Source: Dermatemys mawii
Lineage: Eukaryota > Chordata > Testudines > Dermatemydidae
DNA: 64,000 nucleotides
NCBI GenBank assembly: GCA_007922305.1
Contig: ML677335.1
Coordinates: 42,948,804-43,012,803, forward strand
Direction: 5' to 3'
The notes under the pieces were generated by a model, which did no database searches, was not told the DNA's origin, and saw nothing but the letters and a program-made list of their open reading frames with translations. This document shows positions 33,601 through 39,799 of this stretch, in pieces (the stretch's first letter is position 1; each line of letters begins with the position of its first letter). The position numbers and the translations under genes were made by a program.

Positions 33601-35321
33601 AGCGGGGATGTGGCAAGCAGGGTACAGTGGTGGGATCATTATTTCTCAAGATCTTCTTTATAGAATAGAAAGAACTGTCTGCAGTAAACCTTTTCTCCTG
33701 TTCCTGGGTCCTGTCCACCGTTTGACTTTACAAGAGCAGAAAGGGCAGTAGGAATGGGCTTAAGGTTCAGAGGGAGCGGGGAGCAGGAGGAACAAGTGAT
33801 GTGACTGGACAAGTATGATATCAGGCTGGGACCTAATGTCTGAGCAGAAGGATATTTCACCTTTCTCTAAATAATGAGAAACTGGAATTCATAAGTCATT
33901 GGGCTAGGCAGAAACCATATGGGTCAGCTCGTTCTCCTCCTCCTGTCCTTCCTTTATGAGCAGGCAAGGCCTCACCTGTTTGAACCCATCTCTAATGGAT
34001 GAAATGAAGCTGTTCCCAGGAGCACTGAGTATGGTGTCCATAATGAAGATGATCTGCTGTATCAGATGCCACATTCTCTTCTGGCAGCTTGTTCTGTTGC
34101 AAGCTGCTTATGCAGTTAAATTTATCTAAATGTCCCTGCTGTAACCTTGGGATTAAGATTTCACTTGTCTCCTCCCACTGTGATGTTAAGCAACTCTCTT
34201 AGCTGGAATATTAGGTGTTCCCTTCAATACGTTTCCTTGAGGATGATTTCCTGTGAAGCCATGCTAAAAGCTACATATACAACATGCTTCCACTCCTCAC
34301 CTGCCACTTGAGATAATGTTAAGGGGGTCGTTGCTCTGATCTCTGTAACCTTTGTGGCAGTTGTGTAAGAGACCAGTAAAGAATTTTCCCATCACAGGAG
34401 CAGCAAATGGCCAGCATAATCTGCCCTTTGAGGACTCCACAAACCTTAGAGTAGGATGGGGTAGGGAGGTAGAGTAGCCAAAGTGAGCACTGGATTCTTG
34501 AACAGCTATACGCAGCCCTGGGGAGGTGACTGTAAGTTAGAGCAGCGCCCAGGGCAGAATCTGGAGGGTGAAATGTTACCTAAAGCCTCCTTGGCCTTCT
34601 CTCTTGGGCTGCACCTTTCAGGGACACAGCACAGAATCTAGCCGTTAGGGTTTAATGTTTGGCTTTGATGATCCTGTGTTGCTTACTACTTCTCACCTTA
34701 TTTTCTGCTAATTTACAGAATAGCTCTGACACTTTATCAAGTATTGCTGCCAAGACCACCACCAAGGTCCAATTAGTGCCAGCTAATGTGGTAGGTTTGT
34801 GTTAGTAGGGACTGATCTGACACCATTAACTCATGTTATGTGGTTACCCAATAGCCTTCAGACAATAAGGACCTTTGGTCTCTGCTGATGTGTGTCAGAT
34901 GAAGCCAGTAGCTTAGAGGTCAAAGGTTAACTGTCTGCCAGTATGCTGAGCTTCAGTAGCTCACAGTCCCTGGCACCAAAAATTCCTCATTTCTGGTTTT
35001 CTCATTAGTTCCTCCCCAATGCTGAGCATAGATTCAGGGTGACTTCTTTTCAGGCTCTTGATCCAGAAAGTAGCTGCTGTTTGTGAAATGTCAGAAGCTT
35101 TTGAAATACCTCGATTTAGCTGTGTTTGTTACCAGCAGGTCTTGGGTAGTTAAAACACTTCAGTCTCTCCTTATAATTCCAAGACTGCCATCAGTGAGTA
35201 GTTTTGGACAATGTGGGCTCCCAGGCAGGTCGTTTGTTGTTTTGAAAACTGGTAAGCTGACTGAACTCTCGTTGCTCTTTTGCTTCTTTTTCAGAGTCTT
35301 GATTGGAGTTGGCTGAAATAA
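102..35321 (+). CDS. CHUK: CHUK / IKK-alpha, last 16 coding exons (5' end outside window)
   Basis: Inhibitor of NF-kB kinase subunit alpha, a cytoplasmic and nuclear Ser/Thr kinase. It acts with IKK-beta and NEMO in the canonical IKK complex and alone (activated by NIK) in p100 processing. Sixteen exons with GT-AG junctions and compatible phases join into 587 codons, equivalent to human residues 159-745. Visible order: DLG (DFG-equivalent) and activation loop with both regulatory serines (S176/S180 in GSLCTSF), APE motif and C-lobe, ubiquitin-like domain, long helical scaffold/dimerisation domain with leucine zipper, Ser/Thr/Pro-rich tail, and the NEMO-binding peptide LDWSWL just before the stop. 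The catalytic HRD exon and the promoter lie left of the window. No stop or frameshift is seen in any exon, so the gene looks functional. IKK-beta (IKBKB) was excluded by residues such as [10 protein letters not shown] and by the neighbouring ERLIN1. Introns are packed with mobile elements. Confidence 0.96.
364..488 (+). CDS. CHUK: CHUK coding exon (~189-230)
   Basis: Starts with APELFES, the APE motif closing the activation segment, and continues [13 protein letters not shown] (kinase subdomain IX) to LQPFT. Acceptor tttttag, donor gtaaga. It ends two bases into the Trp codon completed by the next exon. Confidence 0.95.
569..1429. mobile_element. Non-autonomous hAT-type DNA transposon, 861 bp
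   Basis: Flanked by a perfect 8-base target-site duplication, aactagag, at 561-568 and 1430-1437. Ends read CAGTGGTCACC... and ...GAGACCATTG, a short imperfect inverted repeat. GC-rich interior with no credible transposase; the open frames through it are low-complexity. It includes a cccattggctaggagagctg segment like those of other hAT copies here. It sits in a CHUK intron. Confidence 0.85.
1494..1601 (+). CDS. CHUK: CHUK coding exon (~230-266)
   Basis: Encodes (W)[17 protein letters not shown] to PQPNSLC in the kinase C-lobe. The lysine-rich [10 protein letters not shown] stretch is typical of IKK-alpha rather than IKK-beta. Acceptor tttatag, donor gtaagt. Split-Ser codon at the 3' end (ag|t). 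Confidence 0.95.
1735..2080. mobile_element. Truncated hAT-type element (G-rich copy)
   Basis: The right part (ccttcataca...tgtggccctcgggccaaaatgtttgcccacc) matches the right end of the hAT element at 16546-17335. The left part is a run of g-rich (g)n-tcctgg units on the + strand. The left end is not definable. Confidence 0.6.
2190..4110 (+). mobile_element. Decayed DIRS-type retrotransposon with tyrosine recombinase fragment
   Basis: Around 2900-3500 broken frames give [37 protein letters not shown] and [14 protein letters not shown]. These match the tyrosine-recombinase domain of vertebrate DIRS elements, also seen at 41.1-42.1 and 44.1-44.8 kb in this window. Stops and frameshifts abound. 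The flanking 2190-2560 and 3740-4110 stretches resemble DIRS terminal sequence (attctagttactcatc). Sense orientation in a CHUK intron. Confidence 0.7.
4671..5637. mobile_element. Non-autonomous mariner-like element, 967 bp
   Basis: Flanked by TA dinucleotides. Ends CAGGAATTCCTCACTTAA and, inverted, CAGGAACTCCTCACTTAA: inverted repeats with one mismatch over 18 bases. No transposase reading frame. Contains short CT/CA and CCTG runs at 5228-5272. Confidence 0.82.
5746..5881 (+). CDS. CHUK: CHUK coding exon (~266-311)
   Basis: Encodes (S)[14 protein letters not shown] through [15 protein letters not shown] to DHILNLK, the end of the kinase domain including the conserved WDPQQRG. Acceptor ttgtttag, donor gtacgt. 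Ends on a whole codon. Confidence 0.95.
6297..6491 (+). CDS. CHUK: CHUK coding exon (~312-376), ubiquitin-like domain
   Basis: Sixty-five whole codons from [11 protein letters not shown] to QCVIDGV, covering most of the ubiquitin-like domain that follows the kinase domain and helps position substrate. Acceptor ttttacag, donor gtaaga, phase 0 at both ends. The frame stays open 75 codons past the donor (see findings). Confidence 0.95.
6520..6770 (+). repeat. Probable DIRS-tail-like repeat fragment
   Basis: Intronic sequence after the exon ending at 6491, with segments (tttctgctgtggaaagctac, actattcaaaagaatcc) that resemble tail regions of turtle DIRS copies. Assignment is from memory of such repeats and weak. 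Confidence 0.3.
7040..7142 (+). CDS. CHUK: CHUK coding exon (~377-411)
   Basis: Encodes [15 protein letters not shown] through [16 protein letters not shown], the end of the ubiquitin-like domain and start of the scaffold/dimerisation domain. Acceptor cctcaccag, donor gtaagt. Ends one base into the Val codon. Confidence 0.95.
7800..8720 (+). mobile_element. DIRS-type retrotransposon 5' end and gag fragment
   Basis: Leader with the ttagttagtgtag motif, then decayed gag: [20 protein letters not shown] and CSICKGFK, comparable in position to NCPYSLDEGNIIEKCKDC of the gag at 37.5 kb. Stops interrupt it. Sense orientation in a CHUK intron. Confidence 0.6.
8968..9091 (+). CDS. CHUK: CHUK coding exon (~411-452), scaffold domain
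   Basis: Encodes [17 protein letters not shown] to [13 protein letters not shown] in the helical scaffold/dimerisation domain. Long T-rich tract before acceptor tgtgcag; donor gtaagt. Met codon split at|g. Confidence 0.95.
10530..10760 (+). repeat. CORE/MIR-type SINE
   Basis: Contains gaggccccagccatgaac, tgtacaaacac, and the tail pattern ttacatatggggaacagaggcccagagag followed by gacttgcccagggtc, characteristic of reptile CORE-SINE/MIR copies. A related copy is at 30630-30760. Confidence 0.65.
10930..11081 (+). CDS. CHUK: CHUK coding exon (~452-503), leucine-zipper region
   Basis: Encodes [16 protein letters not shown] through [15 protein letters not shown] to DQMAYGI. The regularly spaced Leu/Ile/Met residues belong to the long dimerisation helices historically called the leucine zipper. 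Acceptor attgtttag, donor gtaagt. Confidence 0.95.
11361..11600. repeat. Fold-back (inverted) repeat
   Basis: An arm at about 11361-11448 is the near reverse complement of an arm at about 11462-11545, with a spacer of roughly 13 bases; both contain the gagctctgtgta / ttggtccaataaaag motif pair. A tail reading catatcttgggaccaatactg follows. Relatives at 14470-14575 and 45724-45905. Confidence 0.75.
11725..12413. mobile_element. Non-autonomous mariner-like element, about 690 bp
   Basis: TA at 11723-11724 and 12414-12415. Termini ggagtcctcggacttatg and, inverted, ggagtcctctgacttatg. It interrupts a LINE coding segment between aaatgTA and TAcatctagg, so the empty site is clear. No transposase frame. 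Confidence 0.8.
13070..13210 (+). repeat. Short interspersed repeat (gattttcaaaaagtgg family)
   Basis: Contains ggcttgattttcaaaaagtg and later ttaggtgcctaactatg, a motif pair also seen in part near 33376 and 35665. Class not determined. Confidence 0.4.
13310..13371 (+). CDS. CHUK: CHUK coding exon (~503-523)
   Basis: A 62-base exon encoding (S)[16 protein letters not shown] to QCAE. Acceptor tcttttaag; donor gtatgg, a weaker consensus. Ends on a whole Glu codon. Confidence 0.93.
14040..14230 (-). repeat. CR1 3'-end fragment, reverse orientation
   Basis: Reads gtgatcatctagtctgacga, cacaggccacaggacttcc and ctagagcatctcttttag, the reverse complement of a CR1 LINE 3' end as in the 56.6 kb copy. 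Confidence 0.75.
14470..14575. repeat. Copy of the fold-back repeat family
   Basis: Shares agtaaaagatattacctta and tatcctgggaccgacatgg with the repeats at 11361-11600 and 45724-45905. Beyond it, 14580-14760 is AT-rich sequence of unknown class. Confidence 0.6.
14770..15930 (-). mobile_element. CR1-type LINE fragment, reverse orientation
   Basis: Reverse-strand frame at 15631-15906 reads [20 protein letters not shown] then [20 protein letters not shown], the N-terminal part of a LINE reverse transcriptase. The region from 14770 resembles the diverged downstream CR1 ORF2 and 3' sequence in reverse complement. Decayed and 5'-truncated. Confidence 0.75.
15935..16085 (+). repeat. CR1 3'-end fragment
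   Basis: Sense CR1 3' end: aatcaagattggatggctct through agactggatgatcaaaatgg to taacatctatgaaac. Oriented opposite to the adjacent CR1 fragment at 14770-15930. Confidence 0.75.
16546..17335. mobile_element. Non-autonomous hAT-type element, 790 bp
   Basis: Near-perfect 8-base target duplications atctaaat (16538-16545) and agctaaat (17336-17343). Ends cagaagtgggcaacc and, inverted, caggagcaggcaaac. Interior strongly G-rich on the + strand. No transposase. Its right end matches the truncated copy at 1735-2080. Confidence 0.8.
17344..18280 (-). repeat. Possible old coding repeat, reverse orientation, class unknown
   Basis: The reverse strand has short open pieces such as [16 protein letters not shown] and [17 protein letters not shown] separated by stops. 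It may continue leftwards at 16380-16545, with the hAT element inserted between. The look is of a decayed retroelement polyprotein, but no family motif could be named. Confidence 0.3.
18281..18474. mobile_element. Small hAT-type MITE, 194 bp
   Basis: Ends caggcctgcacaac and, inverted, caggcctgctcaac. Flanks aaataaaa / aaacagaa are an imperfect 8-base duplication. GC-rich centre. Confidence 0.7.
18475..19272. other. CHUK intron, unassigned part
   Basis: AT-rich intronic sequence up to the acceptor at 19272. A short tandem repeat (tttcgacttaccatttcgacttacc) lies near 18707-18733. No gene or clear repeat class seen. Confidence 0.5.
19273..19382 (+). CDS. CHUK: CHUK coding exon (~524-560)
   Basis: Encodes [16 protein letters not shown] through [15 protein letters not shown] in the scaffold domain. 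Acceptor ctcattag, donor gtaagg. Leu codon split ct|t. The following intron is over 6 kb and holds an antisense transposon ORF. Confidence 0.94.
19443..19482. repeat. (TA)n / TATAGA microsatellite
   Basis: Run of tatatatatatatataga followed by tatagatata units, just after the CHUK exon ending at 19382. Confidence 0.9.
20440..20735 (+). repeat. CORE/MIR-type SINE
   Basis: Contains gtggctaaggcactgaaca, gactttgagcaagtcactgaa and ttaaatggggatgataatc, then agggactgtctatat: the core and 3' signatures of an amniote CORE-SINE. Confidence 0.65.
20780..22110. repeat. L2-like LINE fragments around unassigned sequence
   Basis: At 20780-20995 the reverse strand reads [14 protein letters not shown], like the NYCN.LL.GLP motif of L2-type reverse transcriptases. 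At about 21930-22010 the + strand reads LPIKWQIE then a frame break and SEWDWPWLY, like LPIK.RI...ALNGLGP. Between them, 21000-21900 is G-rich or mixed sequence with no assignment. Confidence 0.4.
22556..23226 (-). pseudogene. Transposon-type ORF, C-terminal part after a frameshift
   Basis: Continues the protein above in another frame (Met at 23179, but the homologous frame is open from about 23226). It has [56 protein letters not shown] and [19 protein letters not shown], ending TEED. The conserved Glu in GERFH and Asp in LFID upstream could be active-site acids of a DDE-like enzyme; this is conjecture. With the N-terminal part the protein would have been about 560 residues. Little other decay suggests a fairly recent insertion. 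Confidence 0.6.
23014..24255 (-). pseudogene. Transposon-type ORF, N-terminal part (superfamily not identified)
   Basis: Opens [18 protein letters not shown]; stop-free to 23014, but the family-like frame is lost at about 23227 (near residue 341), where one base is missing after CEWDS. Features: paired cysteines CYVC, HICCNTC and CYFC in the first ~100 residues suggest zinc binding; then a basic KKKKW stretch, an acidic linker (SDEEEEEDE, ~140-155), and a region with RLFIDSSK and LLHNGN. This type of protein occurs in many copies in turtle and arthropod genomes (recalled, not searched), so it is a mobile-element protein rather than a host gene. It lies antisense in a CHUK intron. No function is proven; a transposase role is inferred. 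Confidence 0.6.
24660..24693. repeat. (CT)n microsatellite
   Basis: About 16 CT units in a row next to the transposon-like unit in a CHUK intron. Confidence 0.95.
24700..25484. other. CHUK intron, unassigned
   Basis: AT-rich intronic sequence leading to the acceptor before exon 25485-25534. No gene or recognisable repeat was seen. Confidence 0.5.
25485..25534 (+). CDS. CHUK: CHUK coding exon (~560-577)
   Basis: A 50-base exon encoding [16 protein letters not shown]. Acceptor tttttgcag, donor gtatgg. The Asp codon is completed in the next exon (g|at). Confidence 0.94.
26554..26959. mobile_element. MITE with tagggctctaccaaattc ends
   Basis: Left end tagggctctaccaaattc; right end, inverted, tagggacctatcaaattc (14 of 18 match). 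Interior has gtattgccaccgttacttct and an inverted-looking cagctgctgctct stretch. No open frame. Class unknown, probably a DNA transposon with a TA-type target. Confidence 0.65.
26960..28890. other. CHUK intron, mostly unassigned
   Basis: AT-rich intron. The 26970-27640 stretch with ttattaataaaatgaaaaag looks like part of an old LTR-type repeat, but no boundaries can be shown. Nothing coding. Confidence 0.35.
28895..29376 (+). mobile_element. CR1 LINE 3' end
   Basis: Sense CR1 tail: cagcttggaaaagagctgac, ataaaatcatgactggtact, aggggtcaccaaatgaaatt, caacctgtggaacttcttgc, tgtccctagcctctgtttgc, ending near ggctggtcttatat. Same family as 52640-53580. It lies just before the CHUK exon at 29489. Confidence 0.9.
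29489..29585 (+). CDS. CHUK: CHUK coding exon (~577-609)
   Basis: Encodes [15 protein letters not shown] through [13 protein letters not shown], matching the IKK-alpha helix-loop-helix/scaffold region. Acceptor cccttccag. The donor gtacca is weak. Split-Ser codon ag|c. Confidence 0.94.
30337..30484 (+). CDS. CHUK: CHUK coding exon (~609-658)
   Basis: Encodes [16 protein letters not shown] through [17 protein letters not shown], the last long helix of the scaffold domain. Acceptor tgttacag, donor gtaagt. Ends on a whole Cys codon. Confidence 0.95.
30630..30760 (+). repeat. CORE/MIR-type SINE fragment
   Basis: Contains ggcacttagaggccccagcc, gctgggtgctgcacagac and gaagaacttagtctcaa, parallel to the copy at 10530-10760. 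Confidence 0.6.
31330..31466 (+). CDS. CHUK: CHUK coding exon (~659-704), variable tail
   Basis: Encodes [18 protein letters not shown] through [10 protein letters not shown] to APRDG. It is rich in Ser, Thr and Pro and corresponds to the poorly conserved phospho-acceptor tail linking the scaffold to the NEMO-binding peptide. Acceptor tattctag, donor gtaaga. Confidence 0.94.
31467..32060. other. CHUK intron, unassigned
   Basis: Intronic sequence between exon 31330-31466 and the DIRS termini. No gene or clear repeat recognised. Confidence 0.5.
32060..32720. mobile_element. DIRS-type terminal repeats in direct and inverted copies
   Basis: ctaagagtactgttaagc...aaaagtctctggcctgcagg (32600-32640) is the inverse of cagagacttttgcatagcagtacttttag (32131-32155). 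Two direct units, about 32330-32440 and 32510-32690, share cttcc.ctgg.....gtgc.aaggaactga. The tccagttac-like junction cagttacttatagtaactg is palindromic. No coding part remains. Confidence 0.6.
32720..33256. other. CHUK intron, unassigned
   Basis: Intronic sequence before exon 33257-33356. No feature recognised. Confidence 0.5.
33257..33356 (+). CDS. CHUK: CHUK coding exon (~704-737)
   Basis: Encodes [17 protein letters not shown] through [16 protein letters not shown], close to the human IEENLN...STIIHEAN block. Acceptor tttatag, donor gtaagt, ends on a whole Met codon, so it can join either the final exon or the 72-base candidate cassette. Confidence 0.95.
33357..34718. other. CHUK intron before the candidate cassette, unassigned
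   Basis: Apart from a short gcttgattttcaaagctgtc repeat scrap near 33378, no recognisable repeat or gene. It is less repeat-dense than most introns here. Confidence 0.5.
34719..34790 (+). other. Candidate in-frame cassette exon of CHUK (24 codons)
   Basis: A 72-base stop-free block in frame with both neighbouring exons, after a T-rich tract and atttacag and before a gtaggt donor. It encodes [12 protein letters not shown] then [12 protein letters not shown] and would sit directly before SLDWSWLK. Skipping it gives the human-length protein, so it is optional at best. No repeat was recognised in it. Only transcripts can settle whether it is used. Confidence 0.35.
35295..35321 (+). CDS. CHUK: CHUK terminal coding exon, NEMO-binding peptide and stop
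   Basis: Encodes SLDWSWLK then TAA. LDWSWL is the NEMO-binding peptide shared by IKK-alpha and IKK-beta. Acceptor ctttttcag. The 3'UTR follows. Confidence 0.95.
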   Translation, partial: SLDWSWLK

Positions 35322-36940
35322 TTAAGGAAGATCAGCGGGCATTGTTGCCATCCCCAATATGTCCATGTGCTCAAGGTTGGCTGACAGTCTGCGATGAGAT
35401 GAAACAGCCCAGTATCAACGTTGTGGTGTTGACTCCGCATTCTGCTGATTCAGGACTGAATAATCTTCTCTCCCACTGCATCTGGATGAGTTAGTTCTGC
35501 AAGAGGCATTTTTGTTTTGTAGATGTTAGCGGACTTGATTATAAAGTACATGGGCAGCAACAGAGACCTGCCTTGTATGTTTTGCTGCTAGAGGCAAATG
35601 TTCTCCAACCTGCTGCCTCATGTCAGAGCTTTTAAATCCATATTGAGCTACCTAAAGAAGTAGCTTGATTTTCAGAGACGCTGAGTGATTCTGGCTCCCA
35701 CTACATCCCTGAGCACTGCAGATGCTCAGCAGTTTTGAAAATACCTTTTATATTTAGAAGCTTTTTAGGCACCTGGGTTTGGTTTGAAAATGTTTGCGAT
35801 GGCCATTCTTTCTAGCAGTATGACCTGTCCGTGCAGTCTGTGTCTGGCAGGCACTGCTAGGGGAGGCAGCTGTTGCTCTGACTGATGAGCTGAGATTAGG
35901 GCACTATTTGAGATGTTCTGTCTATGGAGAACCTCTCCTGGCTGGAGGTACTCTGCCTCAGCATTTGGTGGTAATTTGTTTGGTGCTAAAGCAGCTGTGA
36001 GCTCTACGGGAGGCAAAGGGGACAGGTACCCAGGGAGATGTTCTCTTTATTCCTTCTGAATAGGGAGAAGGCAGGGCGTGCCTTCTAGGTGCAGACCGAT
36101 CACTGCCTTAAGTGGACAAGATGCACAGTACAGGCTACAGCAGTATCTGCAGTGTCCTGCTGGGGTACTGGGCGACTGCACCCTCTTTTCCTGGGGCAAG
36201 CATCTCGCATTCAAAATCCCTATAACACTTCGTATCCTGTTGCAAAGTGACATATTACTTACATTATGTTGCACCCCAACCCCCTCCCAATATCCCAACC
36301 ATCTGAGCCCTGGTCTGGGGAATGCAGTTTCTGATGGATGAAAGAAAAACACTACAGCCATGGCTTTCCACCTTTGCTGTGCACTCTTGACCACCAAGAA
36401 GCAGTTCTGACAGGTGTTTCTTACTGATCAGGAAATGCTCCCCAATTCCAAATCTGCAGAATTTTCTATCCACTGGCCACTTTTAAAATATTTAAGAATT
36501 CTATTTGTTAATTTGTGATAAATATTATATTATGTAGACCCTCTTTGTGATTCTTATTCTCTTCCAGATTTGCGTCATTTTAAAGATGCTAACCTCAAAT
36601 GGTCTGTTTGGGCAGGATGCAGGAGGGGAAAGGTAACAGGCTACTTGTACTTCAGTTTGTGGGCAAGATTATCAGAAATGGCTAGTGATTTTTGGGTGTA
36701 CAAGCCAACCTCTTTAACAGAGGGCAGGTGCTCAGTGCTTTCTGAAAATCATGCTCTTTTTAAATGTCTTAAGTTGGGCACTCAGAAGCGTGTCTCTTTC
36801 CATTACTCTCCATATAAGGCTGAATTACTCTAAAACCAAAACATTTCAAAACCAGGTAGCTATGAAGCAACAAGTTCACATCACTTACCAAATCCAAGTA
36901 CTGACTAGCAAGAAATAAAAAGTGAACGAAATTGTAAATT
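35322..36940 (+). other. CHUK: CHUK 3'UTR and downstream sequence, end uncertain
   Basis: About 1.6 kb of non-coding sequence after the CHUK stop. The first clear AATAAA on the + strand after the stop is at 36914-36919, giving a plausible but unproven transcript end. A small interspersed-repeat fragment (motif tgattttcagagacgctgag) lies at about 35665-35750. Confidence 0.45.
36914..36919 (+). terminator. Candidate CHUK polyadenylation signal
   Basis: Canonical AATAAA hexamer about 1.6 kb after the CHUK stop, the first one noticed in that stretch. Cleavage would fall near 36935-36945. Transcript ends are needed to confirm it. Confidence 0.35.
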
Positions 36941-37199
36941 TCACATCTCCCACAAAATAACAATAGCAATACAGTAAGTGAGCCTCCATTCCCTTGACTC
37001 CTTGTGCAGTCATTTACATCTGTGCAAAATGGGTGTACATTCTGCATGCAGTTTGCACCAGTATGAGTGACCAAGGATACAAGGCAATGGAGAATTGAGC
37101 TCACTAGTAAATGAAGAACAAAAAGGCATATTTCATTCCAAAACAGCAAACTGAATTCTGATCATTGGGATTAAAATATATTTTTCTTTGAGCACTTGT

Positions 37200-38988
37200 C
37201 TAAATGTCTTCTGTGTCTATACCTCTTCATGTGTGAGATGATCTCTGATCCAGAGATCAGAACATTTTTGCCAGCAGTGCCCGCTGGTTTCATCAGTTCC
37301 CAGTGTAGTCTCAAGCCTCTCACCCCTTAAGGTTATACAAGGGGATGGCATGACCAAAGGACCCTGAGTTCCTTTCACCACTTCTGGCTGTGAGACAGAG
37401 CCAGGTGACAGTGTTCATTCAGACATTCTTTATCTGTAAATAGTTTAGTTAGTGGTAGGTGGGGTGTATATTGTAGTTTATTTGATAGGTTTTTAGTTTA
37501 ATGATGTGTTTCGGTTTTGCTTTTTCCCCAGGAAGGAACCTTCCCTGTGTCTTTTCAGAATTTCCCAGGTTTTAAATGTTTGTCATGGGGGACTGTTAAG
37601 CCTCTTAATGACCTTCATTCTAATTGTCCTTACTCCCTAGATGAGGGAAATATTATAGAAAAATGTAAGGATTGTAAGTCCTTATCCAAAGAGCTGCTAG
37701 ATCTAGAGAAAATAGGCTTAAAACTTTATCTGTTAGAGAAATCAGTGAGGCCTGGTTCAGACCCTGAAGGGAAGGCAGGACAGTTATCAGCTGAAAGTGT
37801 CTCTGCTGTGGCTTCAAGGGACTTGGTTACCTCAGCTAATAATGCTCAGGAAGACAGCAGTGAACACAGTTCCCAGAAGGACTTTAGAAGGACTTCACCC
37901 ATTAAAACTGCTGAAAAAGGCAGAGAAAGAAGGTCCCCCAATTCTTGTTCTTCAAAAAGATCTGCTCTGAAAATGAACTCCAGTCTCTTCAGGTCTCATG
38001 AAGAGCGGGCCCCGAAGATCTTGAAGGTGCTGGTGTCTGATTCTCAGGCAGTGAGAAAAGGGCTATCCTCAGCAATGACAGTGCTCTCCTTGGATCCTCC
38101 TCTTTTGTCTCCAGTGCTGTTAGCTCCAGGACAGGAGTCCTTGGGGCTGGCTTATTCAGTGCAGTACTTTCAGGTGCTGAGGTTGCAGACATTGGAGTCC
38201 ATGGTGCTGAAAGTTTCAGTGTTTGGTGTTTCAGAAGCCGTTGCCCTTGGAGCCAACTGTATCTCAGATCTCTGTACCAGTTCTGCTCTTAGCACAGCGG
38301 GAAGGAGTTGCTGACGTTTACAGCACCAAGGGAGCCACTTCAGGATCTTTGGGCACATTGCCTGGGACTCTTGTAGGATCAGCCCCTCCACAGGGAGATG
38401 AAGCAGCACTGTCTGTCTTCCTTTTCTGACAAGGAGGATACCTCACCTTCATACCAAGGGTTGCCATGCAATGATCCATATATACTGGGGAGGAAGACGA
38501 GGGTTAAAGGCAAACAAAAGCAGGTTAAGCCAATTGCTTACCTGATATCCAGGCTTTTGGCTATGTTCATTACATCCATATGGTCAAAGCTTTACTCCTT
38601 TACATCCATATGGTCAAAGCTCTTGCCTTATAAGCCCCCTTGTGTACCTATCCACATTCCACCAGATAGTCTTTGGCATCTGCTTGCAGAAACAGATATT
38701 TTTGGTCTCAGGAACCATCTGTGCTTCAGCATCAGCAACTACTTCAGCACATCAGGGTCCCTGCTTCCTCCGCATCTTGGCTTCTCATTGAAGACATTGT
38801 TCAGCATCAGGCTGTTGTTGTCATCCCAGTACATATATTGAATGAAGCAGCTTTATCAGATCAGACTTCACCTCCTGATGATTACAAATTATACCAGGAA
38901 TTATTTGGTGAATGGCAAAGGTACCTGAAATCCCGATTCAGACTGTCCAAGATAAGGGACAAGTTGTTGGCCATTTCAAATACGTCCC
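37200..38988 (+). mobile_element. DIRS copy 1: leader and gag-like ORF
   Basis: Leader at 37200-37516 with gtaaatagtttagttagtgg, then a 265-codon frame at 37517-38314 (PYSLDEGNIIEKCKDCKSL, ELLDLEKIGLKLYLLEK; Ser-rich linker) and further gag pieces after frameshifts (PPDDYKLYQELFGEWQRYL to ISNTSL at 38993). The Cys/His-containing N-terminal motif is like that of the gag at 7.8-8.7 kb. A 30-base tandem duplication lies at 38571-38630. The gag is cut by the solo LTR at 38989. Confidence 0.7.
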
Positions 38989-39379
38989 TGTAATGGAGTC
39001 CTTCGCTGCTCATGCCACAAATTAGCCAGAGACCACTTCTTTGCAAACACCAGTGCCCTTTATTTCCTTGTATCAGTTCCCACCACCACGTATATACAAT
39101 TCAGTTCAGTTCTGGTAGCCCTTTGGGCGACAGCTAGCAGGGAACTCCAGCCACAGGCTCCTCCCTTTCCTGTTCCTGCCTCCCTCTCCTCCCTGCACTT
39201 CCTCCCTGCTAGCTTTATAAAACCTCCTGGCCCATAAAGCCCATAAGTGTTTTTTCCTTTAGCCCTGCAATGAGCCACACCCTGCCAGCTCTAATTAATT
39301 CCCCTTATTTGGGAGTTGGGCTCTCAGGACTGGGCTAACAGGGGCTGGCTCAGAACCTTCTGGCCAGCACCCTCTGACA
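38989..39379. mobile_element. Solo LTR, 391 bp, inserted in the DIRS gag
   Basis: Begins TG (TGTAATGGAG) and ends CA (CTCTGACA), flanked by the 5-base duplication gtccc at 38984-38988 and 39380-39384. A tataaaa box lies near 39215 on the + strand. No internal retroviral genes remain, consistent with LTR-LTR recombination. The orientation of the parental element and whether it was an ERV or Gypsy type are not decided. Confidence 0.75.
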
Positions 39380-39384
39380 GTCCC

Positions 39385-39760
39385 TACCTGAGACTCCTTT
39401 TGCTCATAAGGGCATTTTAGAATCAGTGCAGTTACTGTGGTAGACAGCAGCAACTTCTAAAAGGTCCAAAAAGGTAACATGTCTCTTGTTGGGTTTGACT
39501 GTTTCTATTGCCACCTTAATATAGGGTCTCTGAACCAATCAGCACCCTTTAAAATAACCCTAAGAATAAAGAACTAAGGAAGTTGGGTCTCCTGGGCATG
39601 AAAAGTCATTTGTCCTTGAGCATACAACTTCTATTAGCAAATTATCAGGCTCTTCTTTCTCACTATGACTATTTTCATGGGATAAGACTGAGGAGTTTCT
39701 GGATAAATGTCCACTGTACTTTAGACACCATCTCTCATCTTAAGTCAGTTAATGTCTAAG
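39385..39760 (+). mobile_element. DIRS copy 1: gag C-terminal remnant
   Basis: Resumes after the solo LTR with decayed frames (VGSPGHEKSF, ISKLSGSSFSHYDY) typical of DIRS gag C-termini, ending near 39760. Confidence 0.55.
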
Positions 39761-39799
39761 ACCGCTGTACAAGTTGTAAGTGGTGCTTCATACAGCATC

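Noticed and set aside
102..35321. Kinase gene could be IKBKB (IKK-beta)
   Set aside because: Exon residues ([34 protein letters not shown]) fit IKK-alpha, visible length fits CHUK, and ERLIN1 is next door as in human.
38560..38630. Short direct repeats considered as a CRISPR array
   Set aside because: Only two adjacent copies without spacers, in a vertebrate retroelement.
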